A stretch of DNA of 64,000 nt from Planctomycetota bacterium (GTDB lineage: Bacteria > Planctomycetota > UBA1135 > GCA-002686595), in contig JADYYP010000009.1 in NCBI GenBank assembly GCA_020853575.1, forward strand, positions 1-64,000. The letters are read 5' to 3'. How positions within the stretch are numbered: the first letter of the stretch is position 1; every line of letters starts with the position of its first letter. The notes beneath the pieces were generated by a model. It ran no database searches. It was not told where the DNA came from and worked only from the letters and a program-made list of their open reading frames with translations. The translations under genes and the position numbers were made by a program. Shown here in pieces: positions 17,391 through 26,081 of this stretch.

Positions 17391-19442
17391 CTATGGCGCG
17401 CCGACGCCGGTCAGACGCTCGATCACCAGCCCCTCGATGGTCGTCTCGAGTGTCCAAGCGAGCGAGTCGGGCCCGAGCTCGAGCTCCGCGAGGGCATCGG
17501 CGGGGTCGACTTCGAGCCCGCGCTCCGTGCGCGCGACCGCGAGCACCCTCGCCGCGCGCGCATCGAGAGCGGTCAGCGTGAGGCGCCACGCACGCCGCGC
17601 GTCACCCGCGTCGAGCGGCGTTTCGCCCAGGCCCTCGAAGATCCACAGCCGCCCGCTGGCGCGTGGCCGCGGCTGCACCGGCGGCGGAGCGAGCCGATCG
17701 AGGAACTCGGCCTGCCCCATCAGGCTCCAGCCTTCGGCCGACCAGGCCTGGCGCACGCGCGCGGTCGCCAGCCACTCGACCGAGCTCGCCAAGTCGAACA
17801 CCGCCTCCGGCGCATCACCCAAGTACGCCCAGCGGCCGGTGCAGCGCCCCGCCTCGCGCGCGCCCGAATCCGCCGAGCTCCACGCGACCACCGGCGGCTT
17901 GGAGGTATCGACGTCGGAGCCCGCGCGCACGATCAACGCACTCGAGCTCCACGGGTCGAGGTCGAGCTCCGGTGAACGGCCGTCGCGATACCAAGTGCGC
18001 GGCCCGCTCTCGGGCGTCGGCTCGGGCAACGCGCTGGTGGTCCACAATCCGCCGCGGGCGCGCAGCAGATCCAGGCGACCCGTGCGCCGCAGTTCGTCGA
18101 ACCGGCCTCGCGCGCGGGCTCGGATGAACTCGGGCTCGGAGTAGAGCTCGACGCCCGCCGGCAGCGCCGGTTCGACGCCCTCGAGCGCGGCCAACCCGAG
18201 CAGCGTGCGAGGCGCATCGATGACGACCACGTGCCGCCCGGTGGCGGAGGCCGAGATGTGCCGCCAGATCTCGTCGGTCGCGTTTCCGACCTCGCGGTAG
18301 GCCAGACCGTTGGCGTGCGAGAGCACGGCGTAGCCCAGCGCGATCAAGCTCGGGAATACCACACGGCGGTTCCCCGACAGCGCCACTGAACCCAGCCCGA
18401 ATCCAGCGCTCAGCACCGCGACCGAGCCGACCAGCGTGGCCGCGTGTTGCAGCGCGCGCGGATCGACCGAGGCACGGTGAGCGAAGATCTCGGCCGCGAT
18501 CAACGCACAGGCCCAGACGGCGACGATGCGGCCCCACAAGCGCGGGGCCGAGCGCGACGCGACCAAGATCGGCTGCAACGCGACCAGCGCGACACAGCCG
18601 GCGAGCGCGAAGCCCCACGCTCCCGCGGTGTCCGCGTGCACCGGAACGAACAGCGCTCCCAATCGCTCCAGCGCGAGCGCCAGCGCGCGCAACGCTTCGG
18701 CGACAGTGCTCGGCGGAATCCACTGAGCGCACAGCTCCGGTGTTGCCCAACGACCCGCGGCCAAGCTGCGAGCGAGAGTGTCGATCGAGATCGTGGCCGC
18801 GCTGGCCGCGGCTACGGCCAAGGCGGAGCGCACCCGCGTCCACGGCTTGCGCTGCCGGCGCGCGGAGATGAATTCCAGGCCCGCGAGCCACGCGCACAAG
18901 CCCAACGCGATGTCGCTCGAAAAGCCAGCGAGCAAGGCGCACGCTCCCGCGAGCACCAACATCCGCGGCTCGCGCTCCTGGCGCCCCCGCAGATAGGCCC
19001 AAGCGCTCAATGCCGCGAATGCGACCGACAGCAAGCCTGGTCGCGCGCTCAAGGACACGAGGCTCGCGGTCGAGAGCGGATGCAACGCGAACAGCAAGGC
19101 CGTGGACCAACCCGCGGCGCGCGCGAGTTCGCCACCGCTCCAAGGCAGCAGCGCGCGACGCGCGGCCCGACCGACGCCCCAGGCCGCGAGCAGCAGCAGC
19201 GCGACGCTCTCCAGGCGCCACAGCCACGCAGGCTCGAGCACGCTCGCCAAGCGCAGATCCAAGGCGGCCAGCGCGTGTCCTCCGGCGAGCCGCGCGTCGA
19301 ACAGGCTGGCAGCGCTGCGCGCGAGCGCGACGGCCGCGCGCTCCTCCCCGGAGGGCGCTGTCTCGAACAGCGGGAACCAGGCCCAGCTCGCGAGCAGGAC
19401 GAAGACGATTCCGACGAGGGCACGTCGCACTGCGATGGGCAT
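17391..19442 (-). CDS. Large polytopic membrane protein of unknown function
   Basis: The 683-aa product has about ten hydrophobic segments in its first 400 residues (ALVGIVFVLLASWAWFPLF, ALLLLAAWGVGRAARRALL and others) and a soluble C-terminal part. The layout, including a lumen-side loop with FALHPLSTASLVSLSARPG, resembles TMTC/GT-C-like membrane proteins, but I see no conserved catalytic DD motif. The ATG at 19442 follows TACAAT by 10 nt. An alternative ATG at 19481 lies upstream of that element and is less likely. Convergent with the spermidine-synthase-like gene. Confidence 0.65.
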   Translation of the reverse strand: MPIAVRRALVGIVFVLLASWAWFPLFETAPSGEERAAVALARSAASLFDARLAGGHALAALDLRLASVLEPAWLWRLESVALLLLAAWGVGRAARRALLPWSGGELARAAGWSTALLFALHPLSTASLVSLSARPGLLSVAFAALSAWAYLRGRQEREPRMLVLAGACALLAGFSSDIALGLCAWLAGLEFISARRQRKPWTRVRSALAVAAASAATISIDTLARSLAAGRWATPELCAQWIPPSTVAEALRALALALERLGALFVPVHADTAGAWGFALAGCVALVALQPILVASRSAPRLWGRIVAVWACALIAAEIFAHRASVDPRALQHAATLVGSVAVLSAGFGLGSVALSGNRRVVFPSLIALGYAVLSHANGLAYREVGNATDEIWRHISASATGRHVVVIDAPRTLLGLAALEGVEPALPAGVELYSEPEFIRARARGRFDELRRTGRLDLLRARGGLWTTSALPEPTPESGPRTWYRDGRSPELDLDPWSSSALIVRAGSDVDTSKPPVVAWSSADSGAREAGRCTGRWAYLGDAPEAVFDLASSVEWLATARVRQAWSAEGWSLMGQAEFLDRLAPPPVQPRPRASGRLWIFEGLGETPLDAGDARRAWRLTLTALDARAARVLAVARTERGLEVDPADALAELELGPDSLAWTLETTIEGLVIERLTGVGAP

Positions 19443-19580
19443 GGCGCGCGGGATTGTAGGCAGCGGGACGGCGAGCTCCATGCCTGAACGCCGCGGCGAG
19501 CTGCGTGCTTTCCCGATGCGCGATCGCGTTCTGCGTCGTTGGTGCTCGACGATCCCCCCGCGGTGGCGCACAATCGACCC

Positions 19581-21170
19581 GTGCAGTCTCGCTCTTCGCG
19601 CCTGCTCAGCGGCCCCTTTTGGTTCGCGTTGCCGGTCTTCGCGTGGCTCACGTGGCGCCTCGATTTCCTCGTCGACGACGCGTTCATCTCCTACCGCTAT
19701 GGTCGGCACCTGGCCCAGGGCTGGGGCCTGGTGTGGAACCCCGGCGAGTCTCCACCGGTCGAGGGCTTCTCCAACTTCCTGTGGACGATGCTGTGCGCGG
19801 CGCTGGAGCGCGCCTCCCTGGACCCCCAGGTGTGGACGCGCGCCGTTGGAATCACCTGTGGCGCGCTGATCGTCGCCGCCGTCGGACGTTTGGTGCTCGA
19901 GCGGGCGCCGCGCCAAGTAGGTTCCGCGCGCCTGGCAGCTCTGCTCGCCGCCGCACTGCCGCCGCTGGCGATGTGGTCGAGCGGCGGACTCGAGACCGCC
20001 GCCTTCTCCCTGGCGGTGTTCGCGACCTTCGAGCGCTTGTGCATCCAGCGCGAGCGACCGCACATCGCCGGCGCCGCGCTGGCGGCCGTGTTCGCGGTGT
20101 TGTTGCGCGCGGATGGCTTCGTGTGGGTCGGCATGGTCCTCGTCGCCCTGGTGAGCGGAGCGCCCTCGGAACAACGCCGAGTCATGCTGCGCGCGGCCGC
20201 TTGGGTCGGCGCGGCGACGGCCGTTGCCACGCTCGGCTACTTGGCGTTCCGTTGGAATTACTTCGATGCCCTCGAACCCAACACGGCACGCATCAAGGTC
20301 GCCTTCGGAGCGCAGTACCTGCTGCGCGGCGCGCAGTACGTCGCGAGCCTGCTGTTGTGCATCGTCGCGATACCGGTGGTGCTCGTGGGAGGACTAGCAC
20401 GCCTCTCGCGCGACAAGAGCGGGCTCGCGAGACCGAGCGCCATGTTCCTCGCGAGCGCGTTCGCGTACTTGGTCGTGCTCGGCGGCGACTGGATGATGAT
20501 GTACCGCATGGCCGTTCCGACGATGCCGTTCGTGGCCGTGCTCGCCGGTGCCTGGTTCGCGACCATGAAAACGAACCTGACGCGTGTCCCAGTGGGCGCC
20601 ACTTGCGCGGTGCTCGCGCTCCTGCCCGCGTTCGACGTGCACCCCGTTCCCCAGGCGCTGCGCGAGCGCGCCCACTTCCGCTGGAGCCAGGAATTCCGCA
20701 GCGAATACGCGATGTGGGAGAAGGGCGTGGTCGACATCCGCGAGTGGATCGAGATCGGCCGTGCCCTCGAGCTCCACACGCTGCCTGGCGAGTCGATGGT
20801 CATCGGCAACATCGGCGCCTTCGGCTACTTCGCCAGCGAGCTCGTGGTCTACGACACGCAGGGCCTGACCAACCGCGAACCCCTGCTGCCGCTCGACCCG
20901 AAGAAGCGCGAGATGCCAGGCCACGATCGCAAGGTCGAGATCGCTAGCTTCGAGAAGTACGCGCCGACCTACCTGACCGCGCGCATCGTCGATGCGCTCG
21001 ACCCCTGGCAGATCCTCCCCAAGGACTGGCAGGACCGAGGACCTGATGGCGCAGTGCTCGGACCGAACGAGAAGGGGCGCGCGAAGTACGAGTTCGAATT
21101 GCGCCCGCTCCAGCCCGAGCAGGGATTCAGGCCTCAGACCGCGCTGCTCTTGATCCGCTTCCGGCGTTGA
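19581..21170 (+). CDS. GT-C-type membrane glycosyltransferase
   Basis: The 529-aa polytopic protein has the hallmark first loop LDFLVDDAFISYRYGRHLAQGWGLVWNP followed by VEGFSNFLWT, the form seen in the DDAxISxRYaxN family that includes mycobacterial arabinofuranosyltransferase AftB and relatives. These enzymes use polyprenyl-phosphate sugars on the outer face of the membrane. About ten membrane helices and a C-terminal periplasmic part follow. The GTG at 19581 is 6 nt after a CACAAT element; the frame extends further up but without a signal. The sugar and acceptor are unknown. Confidence 0.78.
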   Translation: MQSRSSRLLSGPFWFALPVFAWLTWRLDFLVDDAFISYRYGRHLAQGWGLVWNPGESPPVEGFSNFLWTMLCAALERASLDPQVWTRAVGITCGALIVAAVGRLVLERAPRQVGSARLAALLAAALPPLAMWSSGGLETAAFSLAVFATFERLCIQRERPHIAGAALAAVFAVLLRADGFVWVGMVLVALVSGAPSEQRRVMLRAAAWVGAATAVATLGYLAFRWNYFDALEPNTARIKVAFGAQYLLRGAQYVASLLLCIVAIPVVLVGGLARLSRDKSGLARPSAMFLASAFAYLVVLGGDWMMMYRMAVPTMPFVAVLAGAWFATMKTNLTRVPVGATCAVLALLPAFDVHPVPQALRERAHFRWSQEFRSEYAMWEKGVVDIREWIEIGRALELHTLPGESMVIGNIGAFGYFASELVVYDTQGLTNREPLLPLDPKKREMPGHDRKVEIASFEKYAPTYLTARIVDALDPWQILPKDWQDRGPDGAVLGPNEKGRAKYEFELRPLQPEQGFRPQTALLLIRFRR

Positions 21171-21202
21171 GCGCTCGCGCGCGCCGCGGTAGAACGCGCG
21201 CC

Positions 21203-21661
21203 ATGAGCCAGTTGATCGAGTCCTTCCGGCCGCTGCTCGATGCGGCGCGCGGTGTCGACCCCTCCCAGCCGAGCGCCGCGGTGCGCGAGCTGTCCAAGCG
21301 CTTCGACCCCGCGGGGCCGGCCGCTGCCAAGCTCAACGCACGCCTGCGCGAATTGCTCGACGCGGGCGAAATCGCCAACCGCGGCGCGCTGCCCGTCAAG
21401 TACGGCCGCGTGTGCAAGGCGACGCCCGAGAGTGCGGAATTCTCGATCGACGTCGTGCACATGAACGGCGCAGGGCCGGAGCACCGCCACCCCAAAGGTG
21501 AGCTCAACTACTGCGTGGCCCTCGACGGCCAACCGACCTTCATGGGCCAGCCGGCGGGCTGGGTGGTCGAGCCCCCCGGCTCGCAACACGTTCCCAGCGT
21601 GGCCGGCGGCACGATGTTGATCGTGTACCTGTTGCCCGAGGGCCGCATCGAGTTCCTGTGA
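21203..21661 (+). CDS. DUF4863 cupin (4-hydroxylaminobenzoate-lyase-like)
   Basis: The 152-aa protein matches the DUF4863/PnbB form: an N-terminal helical part, then EIANRGALPVKYGRVCKATP, FSIDVVHMNGAGPEHRHPKGELNYCVAL with the His-rich cupin motif, GWVVEPPGSQHVPSVAGG and YLLPEGRIEF. PnbB converts 4-hydroxylaminobenzoate to protocatechuate in nitrobenzoate degradation. The family is broader than that, and no aromatic-degradation genes are nearby, so the substrate here is open. The ATG at 21203 is 7 nt after TAGAAC. Confidence 0.72.
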   Translation: MSQLIESFRPLLDAARGVDPSQPSAAVRELSKRFDPAGPAAAKLNARLRELLDAGEIANRGALPVKYGRVCKATPESAEFSIDVVHMNGAGPEHRHPKGELNYCVALDGQPTFMGQPAGWVVEPPGSQHVPSVAGGTMLIVYLLPEGRIEFL

Positions 21662-21690
21662 GCGCCGGCGCGCCGCCGCGACATCCACTC

Positions 21691-21741
21691 GCTATACTTT
21701 TGGCCCTCGAAACTGCGCTCACCCGCCACGCAGGGCAAGGA
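21691..21741 (+). promoter_or_regulatory. Promoter -10 and ribosome-binding site of efp-like gene
   Basis: GCTATACT (21691-21698) is a good -10 element. AAGGA (21737-21741) precedes the GTG at 21749 by 7 nt. Unlike many neighbours, this gene therefore has a leader of about 45 nt with a Shine-Dalgarno site. Confidence 0.6.
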
Positions 21742-21748
21742 ATACGCT

Positions 21749-22297
21749 GTGCAATCGAACGCGCTCGACATCCGCAAGGGCTACCTCGTCGACTACCAAG
21801 GTCGCATGTGCACCGTCATCGACTGGAGCATCATGCGCAACGACCGTCGCCAGTACGTCTTCGTGACGCTCAAGGACCTGCTCACCGGTCGCGTCACGGA
21901 GCTCAAGGAGCACGGCGATACCAAGTTCGAGGTGCTCGACAAGGACAACATCGAGCTCTCTCACTCCTACCAGGAGGGCCCGGAAGAGGTCTTCTACGAC
22001 ACCGAGGGCAACGAGTTCCGCTGCTCGGTCGAGGCCGCCAAGGACGCGCTGCTGTGGGGCTCGGACAAGTACATGGGCTTCTTGGTCAACGGCAAGCTCG
22101 TGACCGTCAGCCCGCCGTCGAGCGTGATCTGCAAGGTCAAGGACTGCGCGCCGCCGATGAAGGGCTCGAACAACTCCTGGAAGGACGCGGTGCTCGAAAA
22201 CGGCATCAAGATCAAGGTCTCGAACCTGGTCAACGTCGGCGAGAAGGTGCGCGTCGATCCCGTGACGCTCGAGTTCCGCGAACGCGTCACCGGTTGA
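21749..22297 (+). CDS. efp: Elongation factor P-like protein with atypical tip loop
   Basis: The 182-aa protein has the three-domain EF-P layout: an N-terminal KOW-like barrel, then LLTGRVTELKEHGDTKFEVLDKDNIELSHSYQEGPEEVFYDTEGNEF and a C-terminal OB domain. Canonical EF-P carries a PGKG(G/Q)A-type loop with a modified Lys. Here the region reads DWSIMRNDRRQYVFVTLKDL, with no PGKG and no Lys at the tip. It may use another residue (Arg) unmodified, as in some EF-P subfamilies, or be a divergent paralogue. Four GACGCGANCGCGTCA repeats begin in its last codons. Confidence 0.85.
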   Translation: MQSNALDIRKGYLVDYQGRMCTVIDWSIMRNDRRQYVFVTLKDLLTGRVTELKEHGDTKFEVLDKDNIELSHSYQEGPEEVFYDTEGNEFRCSVEAAKDALLWGSDKYMGFLVNGKLVTVSPPSSVICKVKDCAPPMKGSNNSWKDAVLENGIKIKVSNLVNVGEKVRVDPVTLEFRERVTG

Positions 22298-22372
22298 GCA
22301 GGACGCGAGCGCGTCACCGGTCTTGAGCGCGACGCGAGCGCGTCATCCAGAGCGCACGACGCGAACGCGTCA
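22277..22372. repeat. Four spaced copies of a GACGCG-A-N-CGCGTC palindrome
   Basis: Copies lie at 22277-22289 (inside the efp end), 22302-22316, 22331-22345 and 22358-22372 (reaching the stop of the convergent gene), with a period of 27-29 bp. Each can fold on itself. Copies 1 and 2 also share the following CACCGGT..TTGAGC, so the array looks like repeated duplication of the efp 3' end. It may act as a bidirectional transcription barrier. Confidence 0.75.
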
Positions 22373-23932
22373 ATGCGACACGCGGAACACGCGGATGTCG
22401 CGACCCGAATAGTCCTCTCCACGGCCGAGGAACTCGGCGACGAGCTCGTTGCGCTCCGCGAAACGCCGGTATGCCTCGCGTGCCTCGGCGTACGCGGGGT
22501 CGGCCTGGATCAAGCGCTCACTCATCAGGGTCACGACGAAGTAGTCGGCCTGGGCCTCGAGCGATACCGTTTGGTCCTCCGGTGCCGTGATGCAGCGCGC
22601 GTGGATCACCTGGTAGCGCTCCCCCAGCGCCGGCGAGCGCTCCTCGCACACGATGCGCGCACCGGCGGGCACGTGCTGCTCGATCCAGGCAGCCGCGGCT
22701 TGGCGCGAGTCGATCTTGCTCTTGCCCGTGACACGCTGCTCGGTCGCGAGCAACGAGCGCGCGCCGCAAGCGACGATCGCCGCTGCCGCCAACGCGCTGC
22801 CCCAGCGCGCGCCGGTCCGCGGACCGACGAGCCGAGCTCCGACCTGCGCCAGCGCTTGCACGCACGCGCCGCTCACGATCGCCAGCGCTGGCAACGCCGG
22901 CAGCAGGTGGCGCAGGAAATACACCTTGTAGAAGCCCAAGAAGAGCAAGTTGGCCGCAGCCGCGGTCAGCACCAGCAGTGGCACCCGCCAATCGCGCCGA
23001 ACGGCCCACACAGTGCCCAAGAGCGCCGCGACGGAGAGCTCGAAAGGCCATCCAGCGCGCCAAATGCGCTCGAGGTACGCGCCCCAGCTGCCAGCCGAAG
23101 AGCTGGTGTGCAGCGGCCAGTTCTGATCCTGGTAGACCGCATTGAGGAAGCGCAGCGACTCGACGAAACGCTCGTGGTCGATCACGGCGTAGGGCGTGGT
23201 GGAGATGAACGCGAGCACGGTGACGGCCCCGGCCACCAAAAGGCGCACGTGACGCCAGTCCGTGCCGCGCCTCCCGAACAGGTGCGCGAGAACGATCGGC
23301 AACACGGCGGGATACGAGTTGTACTTGCAGCCCACGGCGAATCCAGCGCACACGCCGGCCAGCAGATAGTCACTCCAGCGCCGGCCGTCGAGATAGATGC
23401 GCAACGCGCACAAGATCGTCAGCGCCGTCCACAGGCTCGCCGGCGTGTTCACCGTGACCAGGTAGGACATCCCGACGAACTCGGGCGAAGTCGAGAGCAG
23501 CGCCGCTGCGCCCAGACCGGCCCACGCTCCGAAGGCGCGCCGCGCGGCGAGCGCCACGGCGAGCACGCTGCCGAGCGCGGTGGCGAACACGAACAGCCGG
23601 CCGACGACGAAATGGTCGGGCGAGGGCTCGCTCGGGAGGAATCCGGCGTCACCGCCGAAGCCCACGCAGTGCAGCGCGCGAAACGTCGCCCCAATCGAGT
23701 ACGAGGTCCAACCGGGGTACAGAAAGCGCTCGGGCCGCAGTTGGCCCTTGGCGGCTTGGAGCGCGGGCACGATCACCTCGGGCTCGTCCGCGTAGCCGTC
23801 GAGCCCGTAGGCGTACCACGCGCCGCGCGCGCGCGTCGCAGCCAATGCGAGCACCACCAGCAGCGCAATCCACCATCCGCGCTTTCCCAGCGGGAAATCC
23901 GCCTCGGCTTGGGGTCGTTCGACGCGCTCCAT
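22370..23932 (-). CDS. GT39-like membrane mannosyltransferase family protein
   Basis: The 520-aa polytopic protein has the dolichyl-phosphate-mannose-protein mannosyltransferase layout: a first helix, then an acidic loop (YGLDGYADEPEVIVPALQAAKGQLRPERFLYPGWTSYSIGA), about ten helices and a periplasmic C-terminal part. The DEPE in the first loop matches the acidic catalytic position of GT-C enzymes. ATG at 23932 is preceded by TATACT 11 nt upstream. It probably decorates lipids, glycans or proteins at the outer face of the inner membrane; donor and acceptor are unknown. Confidence 0.7.
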   Translation of the reverse strand: MERVERPQAEADFPLGKRGWWIALLVVLALAATRARGAWYAYGLDGYADEPEVIVPALQAAKGQLRPERFLYPGWTSYSIGATFRALHCVGFGGDAGFLPSEPSPDHFVVGRLFVFATALGSVLAVALAARRAFGAWAGLGAAALLSTSPEFVGMSYLVTVNTPASLWTALTILCALRIYLDGRRWSDYLLAGVCAGFAVGCKYNSYPAVLPIVLAHLFGRRGTDWRHVRLLVAGAVTVLAFISTTPYAVIDHERFVESLRFLNAVYQDQNWPLHTSSSAGSWGAYLERIWRAGWPFELSVAALLGTVWAVRRDWRVPLLVLTAAAANLLFLGFYKVYFLRHLLPALPALAIVSGACVQALAQVGARLVGPRTGARWGSALAAAAIVACGARSLLATEQRVTGKSKIDSRQAAAAWIEQHVPAGARIVCEERSPALGERYQVIHARCITAPEDQTVSLEAQADYFVVTLMSERLIQADPAYAEAREAYRRFAERNELVAEFLGRGEDYSGRDIRVFRVSH

Positions 23933-24003
23933 CTCAGCGGCGGAGTATAGACGGCGCGCACCAGCTCCGAATCCGTCCGGCGTTCGCGGATTCGCGCGCG
24001 AGC

Positions 24004-25917
24004 TCACCCGCAGGTGTCGAGATCGAGCACGGCGTCGTCCTCGGTCGGCGTCGACACGAGCTTGGCGCGCGCAGCCACCATCCGTGGCGGTCCACCGCGC
24101 TTGAGCGCGGCCAAGAATGTCGGAATCAGGTCCTCGCGCTCCGCCTCGTGCAGCGCCTCGAGCACGAGTTTCTTGTTCTCCGGGTCTTTCCAGCGCACGA
24201 GCGCCTTCTGCAGCCGTCGCTCGCGACCTCCGCGAGGGACGTAGAGCGTTTGCCGCGTGATCGGGTCCATGCCCGTCGTGTATTGCACGCACGCTCGCGT
24301 CATCGGCAGCGGAATGAACTCCTGCACCTGCTCCGGCGAGTAATTGCGCTCGAGCAAGCGCTCGAACAGAACGACCGCGTCGCGCATCGTCGTGCCCGGA
24401 TGCCCGACGATGAAGTAGTTGACCAGGTGCTGGTCCTTGCCGAGGTCCGCGCAGGTCTCCCTGTAGTCGCGCTCGTAGGCCTCGTAGACCTCGAACGAGG
24501 GCTTGTTCATCGCTGCGAGCACATCCGGTGACGCGTGCTCGGGCGCGAGCTTCATACGCCCACTGGTGTGCTGTTCGACCAACTGACGGTGCAGCGGCAA
24601 GAGCTGGCCCGCGCTCGCACTTTTCTGGCTGCGCAGCAGGTCGTAGCGAATTCCCGAGCTCACGAAGGTGTGCTTGACACCGCGCTGCTTGGCGACCAGC
24701 GAGAGCAACCGGCGATAGCCTTCGCTCGCCGTGTCGATGCGCAGCGCGGGGCACACGTCCGGTGAAAGGCAATCGCGATCGAGGCAGCCCTTGCCCGCCT
24801 CGAGCAACTTGCAACCCATGCCCCACATGTTCGCCGTCGGTCCACCGACATCGGTGATCGTGCCGCGGAAGTCGTGCAACGCAGCCAGCGCCGCGGCCTC
24901 GCGCAGGATCGACTCCACCGAACGCGACTGGATCGAACGCCCCTGGTGGAACGTGATCGAGCAGAACGTGCAATCGGCGAGGCATCCACGGTGCGTGTTG
25001 ATCGACCAGCGCACGGGCTCGAGCGCGGGAACGCCGCCCGCGGCGTCGTGGTCTGGATGCCATGCGCGCTGGTAGGGCAGGTCGTAGTACTCGTCGACTT
25101 CGCTCTGCGACGCGGGCGCGCGCGGCGGGTGTTGCAGCACGTAGCGCCGACCGTGCTGTTGCGCGAGCACCTTGCCGTCGGGCCGGTTTTCCTCGCGCAC
25201 GGCATTGAACAGCTCGATCTGCGCCTCGGCGCGCGCCTGCAAGTCCTCGAACGACGGCACCACGCGCGCGTCGCGCGGCAAGTCGCCCTCGGCCACGATC
25301 TCGCAGGTGTTGGCGAGCCCGCGCAAGTCGCGCCCGGCGGCGATGCGTTCGCAAATCTCGACCGCAGTGCGCTCGCCCATTCCCCAAACGAGCAAATCCG
25401 CTTTGGCGTCGACGAGCATCGAGCGCCGCAGCTTCTCCTCCCAGTAGTCGAAATAGGCCAAGCGCCGTGGCCCCGCCTCGAGTCCGCCGATCACGACAGG
25501 CACACCCGGGAAGTGGTGCCGCGCCAGCGCGGTGTAGGCGATCGTGGCGCGGTTGGGGCGCCCGGGTTTCCCACCAGGCCGGTACACGTCCTTGTGCCGC
25601 AGTTTCTTCGAGGCCGTGTAGTTGGTGACCATCGAGTCGATCGTCCCCGCGCTCACGCCCACCCACAAAAGCGGCTTGGGCAAGCGCCTCCAGCCCGCGC
25701 CGCCGGGCTCGAGCTCGGGCACATCCAGGATTCCGACGCGATATCCGCGCTTCTCCAGCAGCCGTCCGATCGCCGGCACGCCGAACGACGGGTGGTCGAC
25801 GTATGCGTCACCGGTGACGAGAACGACATCGAGCGCGTCCCAGCCGCGCGCGCGCATCTGCGATTCGGTGCGGGGAAGGAAGGCCGACGCGGGAGCGCTG
25901 TGTCGCTGCGGTTTCAT
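24004..25917 (-). CDS. YgiQ-family radical SAM protein (UPF0313)
   Basis: The 637-aa protein carries the family N-terminal block (DVVLVTGDAYVDHPSFGVPAIGRLLE), the radical SAM cluster motif RGCLADCTFCSITFHQGRSIQSRS (C-x3-C-x2-C, about residue 312), and the typical later blocks GPTANMWGM, LAPEHASPDVLAAMNKP and LVNYFIVGHPGTTM. Length fits YgiQ. The family's reaction is unknown. ATG at 25917 is the first good start; a TACACT element lies about 50 nt upstream. It stands alone between divergent and convergent neighbours. Confidence 0.92.
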   Translation of the reverse strand: MKPQRHSAPASAFLPRTESQMRARGWDALDVVLVTGDAYVDHPSFGVPAIGRLLEKRGYRVGILDVPELEPGGAGWRRLPKPLLWVGVSAGTIDSMVTNYTASKKLRHKDVYRPGGKPGRPNRATIAYTALARHHFPGVPVVIGGLEAGPRRLAYFDYWEEKLRRSMLVDAKADLLVWGMGERTAVEICERIAAGRDLRGLANTCEIVAEGDLPRDARVVPSFEDLQARAEAQIELFNAVREENRPDGKVLAQQHGRRYVLQHPPRAPASQSEVDEYYDLPYQRAWHPDHDAAGGVPALEPVRWSINTHRGCLADCTFCSITFHQGRSIQSRSVESILREAAALAALHDFRGTITDVGGPTANMWGMGCKLLEAGKGCLDRDCLSPDVCPALRIDTASEGYRRLLSLVAKQRGVKHTFVSSGIRYDLLRSQKSASAGQLLPLHRQLVEQHTSGRMKLAPEHASPDVLAAMNKPSFEVYEAYERDYRETCADLGKDQHLVNYFIVGHPGTTMRDAVVLFERLLERNYSPEQVQEFIPLPMTRACVQYTTGMDPITRQTLYVPRGGRERRLQKALVRWKDPENKKLVLEALHEAEREDLIPTFLAALKRGGPPRMVAARAKLVSTPTEDDAVLDLDTCG

Positions 25918-26081
25918 GGGTCTCAGGGGACCGTGGCGAGCCGCCGCTCGGTCCGCGAGTGCTGGCAGTGTATCAACCTCGCGGCGCCCAACTCGCGCTT
26001 CGGCGGTATCTTGAACGGCGGCAGGCCGCGCCGCGTCGTCTCAGCGGCGCTCGATTCGCTCAACCCATCGTGGAGTCACGG

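Noticed and set aside
22370-25666. A very long leftward open frame joining the GT39-like protein to sequence antisense or out of frame to the radical SAM gene
   Set aside because: The part beyond 23932 overlaps the YgiQ gene in another frame. The real gene start is fixed by TATACT and the first membrane helix.
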